A stretch of 64,000 nt of DNA from Zoroaster sp. YZ-2022 (Eukaryota > Echinodermata > Asteroidea > Forcipulatida > Zoroasteridae), in assembly GCA_029582265.1 (NCBI GenBank), contig CM055817.1, positions 56,865,750 through 56,929,749 of the forward strand. Direction: 5' to 3'. Each line of letters starts with the position of its first letter. Position 1 is the stretch's first letter. Under the pieces are notes generated by a model that worked only from the letters and a program-made list of their open reading frames with translations, had not been told where the DNA came from and ran no database searches. Made by a program: the position numbers and the translations under genes. Of this stretch, positions 1 through 10,864 are shown in pieces.

Positions 1-110
1 TGGAAAAACTTGTAGCTTTGCATGGTGAGGATGATAAGTAAGACTAATTGCGGTGACACCATGTGGAATCCCAATTGAGTAGTAATTAGTTCTGAAAAGA
101 ACTGAAAAGA
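1..110. repeat. Arm of a foldback repeat family (left arm)
   Basis: This stretch contains the motif AAGTAAGACTAATTGCGGTG followed by a CACCATGTG segment and GAGTAGTAATTAGTTCTG. The same arm recurs near 10897-10970, where it is half of a compact palindrome, and in inverted orientation near 5430-5502. The arm here lacks the distal GATCGAAACGTCGAG part and runs into a TTATTATTA-rich stretch, so it is truncated. The bases upstream of the arm (AACTTGTAGCTTTGCATGG) are also shared with 10872-10890, so the repeat extends beyond the arm. It is probably a non-autonomous DNA element; the superfamily is unknown. Confidence 0.6.
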
Positions 111-1196
111 ACTGTTGTTGTTATTATTATAATTATTATTATTATTATTATATATTTCTGGTAATGAAACCAAGGATGCCTCAAAAGCACACTTAAGCAC
201 TGTAGCTCATCAGAAGCCTGAGGAAACCTGTAAACAAGGGTGTTTGTTATGTGAACCAGAAACACTGGGGTAAACCCCTACTCTTCCACGATAAGTGTTC
301 TGGGTTCTTTTACAGTACGTGCATTACTTAATCTACTACACGGGACCTACGGCTTAACGTCCCATCCGAAGGACAATGTCAGCACACTACCGTTCTACAA
401 ATTAAAGAACTACTCATTAGTGGTCTCTAAGCTGTCCAGATTCAAGTATTAATTCCATACTACAGAACAAACTATGAGTATCTCTTTATGATAAACAGTC
501 TTATCAGCTCTGGGCACTGACCCATGAGGGCGCAATTTACACATAAAGCAGCTACGTCCAGCATTCATATAAAACATTAATGGTTACTAGGGAAGAGATT
601 CCCTGTTGTTAAATGTTTTTACTAAATGACAGAAGAAAAAATTATTTTTAGGTAGGAAACCACCTCATACTCATTCCATAAAAAGTCCTGCAGGATGTTC
701 CAAAACATACAAAAGGGTATAAGGGCATGAGGATGGAATGCAGCTAGAAGAATTTCTGGTTTGTATTTAAAATTACTTTATTATTTTAATAATTGAAATG
801 ACAGTAATATGATGATATAAATTTAGACGTAAACAGACCATAAAATGGTGCTTCGAAATGCCCTGCTCTGAGCCTAAGTGTTTTTTTATGATGTACATGA
901 AGCAATCTGTTTGCTTACAGTAAACACTACTATGAGGTTTAGCTTGGAAGGAGCGGATACACATGTAACCAAGACTTGATTCCTACCTGAAGAGTATCCG
1001 CACAGCTCCGGAATAGATTACGTAATCCATTGTCAGTGACAATGTTACCATGACACTGAGTGATTGACAGGTTAACAGGATGTCTCTCACCAATCTGAGT
1101 CAACCAGAAGTCAGTCAATTGTCTCTTGTGAAGTCTGATTGTTCTCCCTACGGAATAAAAATATGATACATGTAAGTAAATATCTGCATTTAATTC
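111..1196. other. No gene seen; possible degraded SINE around 190-400
   Basis: No coding potential is recognised on either strand. At about 285-390 the minus strand carries the dispersed-repeat signature GACGTTAAGCCGTAGGTCCC followed by AAGAACCCAGAACACTTATC, which resembles the conserved central domain of invertebrate tRNA-derived SINEs. No promoter boxes or tail could be delimited, so this is only a low-confidence remnant. The rest is AT-rich unique-looking sequence with short AAT runs near 120-155. Confidence 0.35.
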
Positions 1197-2876
1197 AATG
1201 AGCAGAGCAGTGTTAATTCATTGGAGTATGTCCACCAATGAGCAGAGCAGTGTTAATTCATTGGAGTATGTCCACCAATGAGCAGAGCAGTGTTAATTCA
1301 TTGGAGTATGTCCACCAATGAGCAGAGCGGTGTTAATTCATTGGAGTATGTCCACCAATGAGCAGAGCAGTGTTAATTCATTGGAGTATGTCCACCAATG
1401 AGCAGAGCAGTGTTAATTCATTGGAGTATGTCCACCAATGAGCAGAGCAGTGTTAATTCATTGGAGTATGTCCACCAATGAGCAGAGCAGTGTTAATTCA
1501 TTGGAGTATGTCCACCAATGAGCAGAGCGGTGTTAATTCATTGAGTATGTCCACCAATGAGCAGAGCAGTGTTAATTCATTGGAGTATGTCCACCAATGA
1601 GCAGAGCGGTGTTAATTCATTGGAGTATGTCCACCAATGAGCAGAGCGGTGTTAATTCATTGGAGTATGTCCACCAATGAGCAGAGCGGTGTTAATTCAT
1701 TGGAGTATGTCCACCAATGAGCAGAGCGGTGTTAATTCATTGGAGTATGTCCACCAATGAGCAGAGCGGTGTTAATTCATTGGAGTATGTCCACCAATGA
1801 GCAGAGCAGTGTTAATTCATTGGAGTATGTCCACCAATGAGCAGAGCAGTGTTAATTCATTGGAGTATGTCCACCAATGAGCAGAGCAGTGTTAATTCAT
1901 TGGAGTATGTCCACCAATGAGCAGAGCGGTGTTAATTCATTGGAGTATGTCCACCAATGAGCAGAGCAGTGTTAATTCATTGGAGTATGTCCACCAATGA
2001 GCAGAGCAGTGTTAATTCATTGGAGTATGTCCACCAATGAGCAGAGCAGTGTTAATTCATTGGAGTATGTCCACCAATGAGCAGAGCGGTGTTAATTCAT
2101 TGGAGTATGTCCACCAATGAGCAGAGCAGTGTTAATTCATTGGAGTATGTCCACCAATGAGCAGAGCGGTGTTAATTCATTGGAGTATGTCCACCAATGA
2201 GCAGAGCGGTGTTAATTCATTGGAGTATGTCCACCAATGAGCAGAGCAGTGTTAATTCATTGGAGTATGTCCACCAATGAGCAGAGCAGTGTTAATTCAT
2301 TGGAGTATGTCCACCAATGAGCAGAGCAGTGTTAATTCATTGGAGTATGTCCACCAATGAGCAGAGCGGTGTTAATTCATTGGAGTATGTCCACCAATGA
2401 GCAGAGCAGTGTTAATTCATTGGAGTATGTCCACCAATGAGCAGAGCAGTGTTAATTCATTGGAGTATGTCCACCAATGAGCAGAGCAGTGTTAATTCAT
2501 TGGAGTATGTCCACCAATGAGCAGAGCAGTGTTAATTCATTGGAGTATGTCCACCAATGAGCAGAGCGGTGTTAATTCATTGGAGTATGTCCACCAATGA
2601 GCAGAGCGGTGTTAATTCATTGGAGTATGTCCACCAATGAGCAGAGCAGTGTTAATTCATTGGAGTATGTCCACCAATGAGCAGAGCGGTGTTAATTCAT
2701 TGGAGTATGTCCACCAATGAGCAGAGCAGTGTTAATTCATTGGAGTATGTCCACCAATGAGCAGAGCGGTGTTAATTCATTGGAGTATGTCCACCAATGA
2801 GCAGAGCAGTGTTAATTCATTGGAGTATGTCCACCAATGAGCAGAGCGGTGTTAATTCATCGGAGTATGTCCACCA
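1197..2876. repeat. Minisatellite, 42 units of 40 bp
   Basis: A tandem array of a 40-bp unit beginning CAATGAGCAGAGC and ending GAGTATGTCCAC. I count 42 units. All are 40 bp except unit 9 (about 1519-1557), which has lost one G. Nearly all variation is one A/G site in GAGC[A/G]GTG: 25 units carry A and 17 carry G (units 4, 9, 11-15, 19, 23, 25, 26, 30, 35, 36, 38, 40 and 42). The last unit also has CGGAG for TGGAG. Each unit contains CCAATGA and its inverse TCATTGG, 16 bases apart. It is not a CRISPR array: there are no variable spacers and the host is eukaryotic. Confidence 0.97.
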
Positions 2877-3006
2877 AAATTGTAAAATTCAACCATAATC
2901 AAATCAACAAGGTACAAGAATCAATATATCGTCCTGTGTCCGGAAGAAAGTTGTAAGGCTGCACGACCTTCTTCCAGGCACACAAAGTACAACTTTTTGT
3001 TCCAGC

Positions 3007-3236
3007 CAGCGGCGTAGCCAGGACTTTTTCAGTGGGGGGGGGCATTGCTTTTCAGTGGGGGGGCATTGCTTTTCAGTGGGGGGGCCCAGCGGGTATGGGT
3101 TTTTTCCCTTTTCTTTTTCTTTTCTGTTTTTGGGGGCATTATGAGGATTTTTCGTGGGGGGGCACCTGGGGGGGCACTGGAAATTTGTGGGGGGCACGTG
3201 CCCCCGCCCCCAGGCCCCCCCGTGGCTACGCCGCTG
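3007..3236. mobile_element. hAT-type MITE with 8-bp target duplication
   Basis: The 230-bp element has perfect 14-bp terminal inverted repeats, CAGCGGCGTAGCCA at the left and TGGCTACGCCGCTG at the right. It is flanked by identical 8-bp duplications GTTCCAGC at 2999-3006 and 3237-3244. An 8-bp duplication with a CA...TG terminus is the hallmark of the hAT superfamily. The interior is rich in G and C homopolymers (GGGGGGGCATTGC twice) and has no coding capacity, so it is non-autonomous. Confidence 0.85.
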
Positions 3237-3463
3237 GTTCCAGCAGAAGGTTGTAAGCAATAAAATGGCTCCTTTAAAAAAAAGTAGAGCATAACTGTTA
3301 TATATTTGTTGCTAGAATTTAACTTTCCTACAATGACTTACAAATGGCAGAAAAACGACCAAAATTTCACACTCAGTTTTCTTGAAACACAAATTTGCAC
3401 ATTAATTGCTTACGACCTTTTGCTGGTCACACTTTCGTTATGTCCTTCTTCCGGGCACACATC

Positions 3464-3475
3464 GAGATATATATA

Positions 3476-3507
<32 letters not shown>

Positions 3508-3512
3508 GATAA
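3464..3512. repeat. AT/AAT microsatellite
   Basis: A run of AT dinucleotides passes into AAT trinucleotides. The AAT part abuts the 3' end of the adjacent minus-strand LINE fragment and may be that element's microsatellite-like tail. Confidence 0.8.
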
Positions 3513-4362
3513 TGAACATTTGTAATGCGCCGGTATCCATCATAAAAACGATGCTCATGGCGCAGCGACACACCAGTACAAGAAAAACAAAGAAAAACAA
3601 ATATCACAACCAAGGTCTATGTACAGTTAATGAGATTGCATCAAGTGAGTCTTGTGTGAAGCTTTGAAAGATGCCAGTGATGGAGACAGTTTGACATGTT
3701 CCGGTAATTTGTTCCACAGTGAAGACACAGCTGAGGCAAAGGATCGCTCACCCCACGATCTTTTAGAAGGAACAATCCTTAGAAGATGTTTATTGTTGGA
3801 TCTCATGGAGTCACGATTTGAATGATGTGGTTGAAGTAGCTCTGATAGATATGGTGGTAACCTGCCAATAGTAGAGCGATAAACATACATTAGAATCTTG
3901 AATGTGATCCTGTCCTTAATTGGGAGCCAATGCAGGTCTCTCAGAACCGGTGTGATATGCTCTCTGATTCTAGTCCTAGTAACAATTCTGGAAGCCACAT
4001 TCTGTAGACGAGACAAACGACCTAAAAGTTTTCCTGATAAACCATACAGGAGTGAGTTTCCCATGTCCAGGCGCGAGGTAACATACGCATGAACAAGTTT
4101 CTCTGTAGCATCCTGGGTGAGGTATTTTCGTATGAGTCCGATGTTGCGTAAATGAAATGAAGAATGGCTGCAGATTGAAGATATCTGGTCCACAAGTGAC
4201 ATGTCAGCATCAAATATTGTTCCTAGATTGCGCACTTTTACAGAAGCAGATACTTGTGATAGACCAATACGAACATGGGGTACATTAACTTTGTTGCGTT
4301 GAAATTTGGAGCCAAATATTATAAATTCTGATTTATCATTATTTAATTTCAAGAAGTTTGCA

Positions 4363-4367
<5 letters not shown>
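3513..4367 (-). mobile_element. 5'-truncated CR1/L2-type LINE, RT C-terminal fragment
   Basis: The minus strand reads uninterrupted for about 246 codons (3627-4367) in a protein typical of the C-terminal end of CR1/L2-like non-LTR reverse transcriptases. Motifs in order are FLKLNNDKSEFIIFGS, then VRNLGTIFDADMSL, SRLDMGNSLLYGL, LRDLHWLPIKDRITFKIL, SERSFASAVSSLWNKLPEHV-like and SFKASHKTHL. The endonuclease and the catalytic FADD region are missing, so it is a dead 5'-truncated copy. The reading frame is intact over this part, which suggests a young insertion. The LINE family is assigned from recognised motifs only. Confidence 0.85.

Positions 4368-4424
<57 letters not shown>
4366..4424. repeat. 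(AT)n microsatellite
   Basis: About 29 AT dinucleotides in a row, lying between the 5' truncation of the LINE fragment and the SINE array. Confidence 0.95.
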
Positions 4425-4427
<3 letters not shown>

Positions 4428-5213
4428 GGGTAGCGAGCAAAGAAAAATTGGCTGATGCCGGACTCAAACCCGCGACATCTCGAATACCGTACGAGCACTC
4501 TACCAACTGAGCTAACCAGCCCCTATGTTGGTGGGCAGTCCACTTATGCCAATTATCTATTGCTCTATGAGGCCAGGTCAAAGGCCAAACCATATCTGCC
4601 GAGTAGCCAGGGATCAAGCCCCGGTCAGATGCAAACAACCTGGGTAACTAGTGGGGATCACACAACTTGGGACACAAGCCTTTTACGTGGTTGTACACAA
4701 AGTAGATTTATAGGGAGAAACTGACCTGAATATTATATAAACGGGTAGTGAGCAAAGAAAAATTGGCTGATGCTGGACTCGAACCCACGACCTCTCGAAT
4801 ACCGTACGAGCGCTCTACCAACTGAGCTAACCAGCCCCTATGTTGGTGGGCGGTCCACTTATGCCAATTATCTATTGCTCTATGGGGCCAGGTCAGAGGC
4901 CAAACCATATCTGCCGAGTAGCCAGGGATCAAGCCCCGGTCAGATGCAAACAACCTGGGTAACGGCAGTAGCGGGGATCACACACCATGGGACACAAGCC
5001 TTTTACGTGGTTGTACACAAAGTAGACTTATAGGGAGAAACTGACCTGAATATTATATAAATGGGTAACGAGCAAAGAAAAATTGTCTGATGCTGGACTC
5101 GAACCCACGACCTCTCGAATACCGTACGAGCGCTCTACCAACTGAGCTAACCAGCCCCTATGTTGGTGGGCGGTCCACTTATAATGCCAATTATCTATTG
5201 CTCTCTCTCTCTA
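4425..5213 (-). mobile_element. Three tandem tRNA-derived SINE-like units (about 315 bp each)
   Basis: Three copies of a 315-320 bp unit lie head to tail; the third is cut short at about 5213. On the minus strand each unit starts with a tRNA-like segment (4450-4521, 4765-4836, 5085-5156). It has a D-arm TAGCTCAGTTGGTAGAGC (A box), a T-arm GGTTCGAGTCC (B box; GGTTTGAGTCC in unit 1) and an acceptor stem that still pairs. The anticodon arm has a mismatch and lacks T33, so these are not functional tRNA genes. The shared body includes a GATCAAGCCCCGGTCAGATG stretch on the plus strand. Tandem spacing with a complete body in two units suggests local duplication after one SINE insertion. Confidence 0.75.
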
Positions 5214-5379
5214 TATAAGATGAAACATTCACATGCTGGTTGTTGAATATCTTGATTCAAATAGAGTCAAAATACTCTTACCAGCAGTTTTTGTAAACAT
5301 TATCAATGGCGTACCTTCCCTTTAAAGACAGAACATGCAGTAAAGTTAACCAGTGAGATGAATACAATTAAATCCTCTC

Positions 5380-5505
5380 CTGAGGACGATCAGAGCATAC
5401 ATGTACATGATCGAAACGTCGAGTTGTAACCTCCAGTTCTTTTCAGAACTAATGACTACTCAATAGAGAATTTCACATGGTGTCACCACAATTAGTCTTA
5501 CTTAA
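5380..5505. repeat. Foldback repeat arm (right orientation)
   Basis: CTGAGGACGATCAGAGCATAC, GATCGAAACGTCGAGTTG, CTCCAGTTCTTTTCAGAAC and TGTCACCACAATTAGTCTTAC follow each other. The segment is the inverse of the arm at 1-110 and matches the right half of the palindrome at 10872-11135. It ends exactly where a TTAA-flanked MITE begins. Confidence 0.65.
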
Positions 5506-5748
5506 CCAGTTCGCGTCGGGAATAAAAAAGTTTTTATGGGCCCCTGTGCGGGTTTCTTTTTCCCACACACACGTTAATGGAAGCTTCCACAGCTCGTGGC
5601 CACGACTTCCGAGCATGTCACCGTACACGCGTGGCTCAACCGAGCATGCATATAAATATATCGGAGTTTCCTATGGCGTGTTTAGACGCTCTCCGATCCG
5701 TGGTGCAAACAAAAATTGCATGTATACACGGCCTCCGACGCGAACTGG
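5506..5748. mobile_element. TTAA-flanked MITE (piggyBac/Kolobok type)
   Basis: A 243-bp element with perfect 14-bp inverted repeats CCAGTTCGCGTCGG and CCGACGCGAACTGG, flanked on both sides by TTAA (5502-5505 and 5749-5752). TTAA duplication is characteristic of the piggyBac and Kolobok superfamilies. The interior has no convincing coding sequence. It lies about 30 bp from the F-box exon of the next gene, inside its intron or 3' region. Confidence 0.75.
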
Positions 5749-5778
5749 TTAAATCAGACAGACATACATGTAACTTAC

Positions 5779-5929
5779 ATAATGTATCATCCATTGCAAT
5801 ACAATGGAATCGTGAACAACTAACAGCACAATGAATCAGATCATTATAATTCAAATAACTGAAGATATGAAGCAATATCTCATCTGGTAACAGCTCCCAT
5901 ATTGACAGACCATCACCGCCCCTGGGACT
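5779..5929 (-). CDS. F-box exon of the gene starting at 10772 (exon 3)
   Basis: A 151-nt exon is bounded on the minus strand by a good acceptor (TTTGTCAG) and a strong donor (GTAAGT). It begins in phase 0, exactly the phase left by the preceding exon at 6546-6622. The translation holds a clear F-box: SIWELLPDEILLHIFSYLNY followed by NDLIHCAVSCSRFHCIAMDD. F-box motifs bind SKP1 and place a protein in SCF ubiquitin ligases as the substrate receptor. The exon ends in phase 1; the next exon (towards position 1) was not found, so the protein's C-terminus, where substrate-binding repeats often follow, is unknown. Confidence 0.8.
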
Positions 5930-6545
5930 CTGACAAATATAAAAAAATATATATATAATGTTCAAAAAGTATTTCTAACCGATGGTCCAATTGTAAATCA
6001 TTTAGGTATCATCTGAGAGAAATCTTGCTACAAACAAAACACAACATTCAGATGATGGTATCCATGAAAATTATATACAAATAGTGTTCTCACAACACTT
6101 TGTTCTTTGTATCGACACAAAATGGTACAGTACAGTTCAACAAAACAATTTCAAAATTTAGTAACAGGCTCTATCATCAATTCATATTAGCGTAACTAAT
6201 TGTACAAGTCGTTGTGACAGTACAATGTCACACATTTATTTCCATGTTGGCAACAACTTTATCCATATTGAGTACAATAGTACATTACAGATTATTAATA
6301 TTAAGCACAGTTGACAATATGTTAAGTGTAAATTACAGTTTGACAGGATTTATACATTGAAATTTGGTAGTATTACCAACATGTAGGGGAAAATGACTGT
6401 AATTACTGTACAATAACGCTTTAAAACATTATTTTATGATTTTTTTTAATGTGTTTTCTCTTTCTGTTTATAGAGCAAGGAAAATAGCAAATATTTTTAG
6501 ACATTGCCATTAAAATAAAATATTTGTTTGTTAAGGAGTACTTAC

Positions 6546-6622
6546 ATCACACATAAGTTGCAAGGTGAGAGGTGGGATGTAATTACTGGAATTAGTATTC
6601 AATGCTCTGGAAGCTAGACCAT
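6546..6622 (-). CDS. Small linking exon of the F-box gene (exon 2)
   Basis: A 77-nt exon with acceptor TTCAACAG and donor GTAAGT on the minus strand. It accepts phase 1 from the 3.7-kb first exon and leaves phase 0 for the F-box exon. It encodes about 25 residues, including DGLASRALNTNSSNYIPPLT and ending LQLMCD. Exons 1 and 3 could not be joined in frame without it, which is the main support for calling it. Confidence 0.7.
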
Positions 6623-6844
6623 CTGTTGAAGAAATGAATTATAAGGAAAAGCTTAATTGCATATCATGCTGTCCTAGTGCAAACATCACTTGTTTTGGGG
6701 GCGGATCCCGGGTGACTGAAAGGGGATACACAGCAAAAAAGGACAGCAAACTACAAAAATGGTCATGTATACACAAAGTATTAGCCGGGATTTGGAGATA
6801 GGGTGTCCAAATTTGTTATTCTTTGAGAAACAGGGTGTAAATAA

Positions 6845-6935
6845 AACAGGGTGTCCATTTAGCAAACAGGGTGTCCATTTAGCAAACATGGTGTCCATTT
6901 AGCAAACAGGGTGTCCATTTAGCAAACAGGACGTC
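6845..6935. repeat. Short 20-bp tandem repeat in intron 1 of the F-box gene
   Basis: Four to five copies of a 20-bp unit with the core GTGTCCATTTAGCAAACAGG. The coding frame of exon 1 happens to stay open through it, but the splice donor at 7085-7090 lies upstream, so it is intronic. Confidence 0.85.
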
Positions 6936-7090
6936 CAAAAGACACCCAAAGGTATTGCTGGCTAATACTATGCATATATACAACACAATATATGTAGTAA
7001 TGATAACTACATCCCCTTCCCCAATATCGCCTAAATGAATCGCACCCAAATAGTTGGTGTGTATCATTAATGCAATTATATAAACTGTAC

Positions 7091-10000
7091 CTTTAAGTTG
7101 AGCTGAATTTACTGCCAAAAACGTTTCCTTCATATCTCGATTCATTCCTTCCTTTAAGTCCTTAGAATCTCTGGATTTCCAATTGGCTGACTTTGGTCGT
7201 GACATCTTACCCCTGACTCCTGGCTCAATATCACTTTTACGTGGGGGTGTGCCATGCTTAGCAGATGATGGTCTTTTTCTTTGCGTTATTGGAGAACTTG
7301 ATGTTGTAATGGACTCAATCATGGGTGACCTTTGACCTCCAACCTGGAGGCTATCACCAACTGACCGTTTAGATCCCCATGTTGAACTGGACGTTGCCCA
7401 ACGACGGTTGTACATTGGCTGGTCAATCAATTGACCTGTTCTGCTCTTGCTAATTGAAGATTTTGGCCTGACCGGTACCTGTCTACTTCTCTGTGGACCA
7501 GCACTGCTCGGACGAGGCTTGATTTTTACCAGGTGTTCATCAGAATCTGACATCTTGCCATTTTCACGCAATAGGTCAGCTTGATGGGGAAGATCAAAGG
7601 TTACTCCTTGAGCCGCTAAACCTTCCACACTTTCATCTGAGTGATGGTTTTCATGGATGTTTAGCCTTGATGGATTACTGGCATCATGTGAGAGTCGTCC
7701 AGTTTCATTAGCAGCAAGCCAAGTGTTTACTCTGTCTGGTAAATCACTAGTCACCTCTCTGCCTTCACCTACACCTCTTTCATCCAACTGATTCCCATGT
7801 CCAACTCCATCAGAGTCAGCCAGGCTTAGGAAATCTCCTCCACCATTTGTGGTCAACTTGGGAACAAACTTTGCGATTTTTCCCATGACAGTTGACTCAT
7901 TATCTTCCCCATTTCTCTGAACATTACCATCATGCCTCTGATCAGTGACTTCAATGTCCCAAGCACTTCCAGACATTAGGTCTGTCCTCTCAGAAACAGC
8001 AGGTAAAGAGAAATCTAATTTGTCTACAAAGGGAGGAATGTGCAAGTCAACTGGATTAGTTGAAATGTCAAGAAAATTTGAGCTACAAACTTCACATTTT
8101 GAGTAAACATCTTTGTCAAAGCTGTTGCACACTGGACAAAGCTTTACTGTTTGATTTTGTAAATCAACATTCTTGGGAGCATCTCCTGCTGGGCCTATGC
8201 TCACATGGTTAATACCATCTTGGAAGACGTCCACTGGCTTTTCAGAACCTTGCCAATGTGATGTCTTGAAAATATCATCTACTTTCAAGTCATCATAATT
8301 CTTCAAGCTGGCTTCATTCAACTCAAGACAGTTATTGGGGTTCTTTTCTCTACCACGTTCTGGACTTGTTGACTCTCTGATATCTCTTAGTTGTGTTTGC
8401 CAAGGTGGACTTTTACGAGATGAGAGCTGTCTTCGATTGTCTCTCTTTTTTTCATGATGCTCCCTAACACCACTGATGTGTTGTTCAGGAGTCTTTGGTC
8501 GCCTGGGACTGTTATTCTTAACATGTATTTCAGTTACACTTTTTGGTCTGTGGCGCTTGATGTTAGTACTTTTCTTTTCATCTTGGGGAGGTTTGGGTTT
8601 AAGTGAGCTGTTTTTTATCAACGGATCTTGATCAGAGTCAGTGCTTTGCCCAGAGCAAAGAAAGTTTCCAATTTCTGTTCCCAGTGGATGCGGAAAGGGT
8701 GTAGAACTAATGATGTCTGTGGTTTTGGGCTCTGAAATTGGTTGACCATTACTAAATGAAGGCACATGATTTGTCTCATCTTTGAATTCTTCCACTCCAG
8801 CTTGATCAGCCCTGCTTTGTTCCTTTTCCAAGGTGTGGCAATTCTTGTGCGCATCAGCTGAAAAGAAGCAATCAATATCAGTATCCACAGTCTCCATGTT
8901 CTGTCCGTTGGGAGAATCTGAGTAGTGAAAACTTAAATCCACCTGTGTATGTCCCCCATCATCTTTGTTTATGGACAACTCATGTTCAGTCAAGCCACCC
9001 AAGTTATGGTGATCGTCTATTACATCACTTCCTGTGCTATAAATTTGCTCGTCTTGATCATGAGTTTGTCGTATCTCATTGAACATATGAATTTGTTTGA
9101 GAGGAGAGAATGATCTTTCTTGTGGTCGGTGAGTTCTAAAACCCAAGTCATCATCCTCATTACTGTTTTCTTCAGCATTTCCTTTCAAGCGCGCTCCTTG
9201 ATCATGGCAGAAGCTCCTTTGTATGTCCAAGTCTTCAGCATCATGAGCTGACGAGTGATGCATGTTGCTTTTCAGATCTTCAAACAATCCAAGAGTCTCC
9301 AATTCAACCGAGGTGACTGACGGTTGGGAAACCTTGGGTTTATACTGCTCTTTTTTCTTTGCATCCACTCTTAAATTTCTCTTGGTACTTGTTACATTGT
9401 TAGATACCATTTCACTTGGTAAACATTGATCATTTTCATATTCCCCATCTCCTAAATCTGTTATCACATAATTTTGAGAGGTTAGTGTATCCGTCTCCTT
9501 CAATAATTTCATCTTTTTCAAATTTTTGCTCAAACTTTGAATGTACTTCCTCAAGATGTCATCTCCCTGCTTGGCTGCCTCCTGTAAGGCTCCAAGGTCA
9601 AAGGTCATGTCATCCTCCAAATTGTCTGGTGACTCTTCTTGTGGGACATTGTGACAATCATAAACATTGTCTCCATTCTTCAAAATGGATGAATATTTTA
9701 AAGGTGGCGACACAGATTCAGAGACTTTAAATGGACTCATTTGTGCAGGACCTGTGGTTGTGACAATGTCAGAATGCTGACCTTCCTCTGTCGGTTGTTG
9801 CCATAGTTGTCTACCATTTCTATCTATACCAGACAATCTAGAGGCAAACATTGACCCATCTTCATTGTTTGAGGTTCTTTCCTGTTCCTTCTTTATCTTC
9901 TGAACCGTTGGTTTTAACCTCAACTCCTGCTGTGAGAAGCCTGACATGAGCTGTCCGTGCACTTGTTCTCTAACATGGCGCACTTGACTCATCTGATGTA

Positions 10001-10772
10001 ATATATTCTGAGCATACACTGCACTATGATCACCAACTGACATGACAGCTTTGTCATCTTGTCTGTAGATGTATTTCTCCAAGTGTTTTTTCCTTGAATC
10101 AACATGATCTCTTGAATCAACACCATCTCGTAAATCAACAGGATCATCTTCTCCTTCCTTTAGCAGAACTTGTGACTTCTTAACCTGGTTATTTATGCCG
10201 TAGCGTTCTGACTTTTGAATATGATTTCTGAGTTGATTCTCGTAATCAGTGGATGCCGTTTCAAAACTGTTTTCTTTAGATGTTTCAGTTGGAGAAACAT
10301 TAGGTGGTTTTTCTCTTGGAACCTTTCTTAATGGTTTAGATCTTCCTCTGTGTGTTTGGAAAAGCTCTTCAACATCAGTGGATATCTCAAACTCCTGTGA
10401 TTTCAACATCTCATTAGTAGATCTCCTCTTTTCAGCTACTTGTTGATAACTAAACCCATTACTCTTTCTGTTATTGCACGACAAAGAATCTTTTACATGA
10501 CTGTTTCTATTTACATCAAAAGAATGATTATACTGATGTGTGTTCTTCTGTAATTTTGGAATGGCACCAGTCTTGCTGTAGCTTGTACTACCATAATTTA
10601 AGTGAGTCTTGTATCCATCTCGTTCCACTTGGCTATTTGTTTTTGATTTTAAAGGCAAGTTGATATCACTTGGTTTGGGCTTCAAGGGAGGGCTCGGGGG
10701 ATATCGCTGATCAAAGTAAGCTAATCTTTTCTGACGAAGATCGCTCAGCTGTGGTTTTCGTGCACTTTCCAT
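7091..10772 (-). CDS. Large first coding exon of an F-box protein with a long, probably disordered N-terminal region
   Basis: A 3682-nt exon encodes 1227 residues from ATG at 10772 (MESARKPQLSDLRQKRLAYF) to a donor GTACAG at 7085-7090, ending in phase 1. The protein is rich in S, D, K, Q and N, with no globular domain until a four-cysteine knuckle near residues 890-915, CPVCNSFDKDVYSKCEVC, a likely structural zinc site. A basic, serine-rich tail with repeated RPSSA/RPKSA motifs follows (RPSSAGPQ, KRPSSAKHG, RPKSANWK). Two further exons at 6546-6622 and 5779-5929 add an F-box, so the product is probably a SKP1-binding substrate adaptor. Single-frame coding over 3.6 kb with no stops makes it a real gene. 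I do not recognise the orthologue. The start has an in-frame alternative only much further in; the first ATG is preferred for its KPQLSDLRQKRLAYFDQR segment. Confidence 0.85.
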
Positions 10773-10864
10773 GATAAAAGCTCACCAACCTGTCAAAGAA
10801 AATTTTATAAATGTACACATAAACAATGTTGAGAAAGTTGGCCGAGTGCAAAAACATTTAATTT

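Noticed and set aside
1197..2876. CRISPR-like regular repeats
   Set aside because: The units abut directly with no spacers, and the DNA is animal nuclear; it is a minisatellite.
2904..3292. Overlapping proline/glycine-rich open frames on both strands
   Set aside because: They lie within the hAT MITE and result from its G and C homopolymers.
4450..5156. Three functional tRNA genes
   Set aside because: The anticodon arm has a mismatch and no T33, the T-stem is imperfect, and the tRNA-like part is fused to a SINE body in each unit.
6879..7090. Continuation of the 1227-codon F-box gene frame to 6879
   Set aside because: A GTACAG donor ends the exon at 7091; beyond it lie low-complexity residues and a 20-bp tandem repeat, and phase-matched exons exist at 6546-6622 and 5779-5929.
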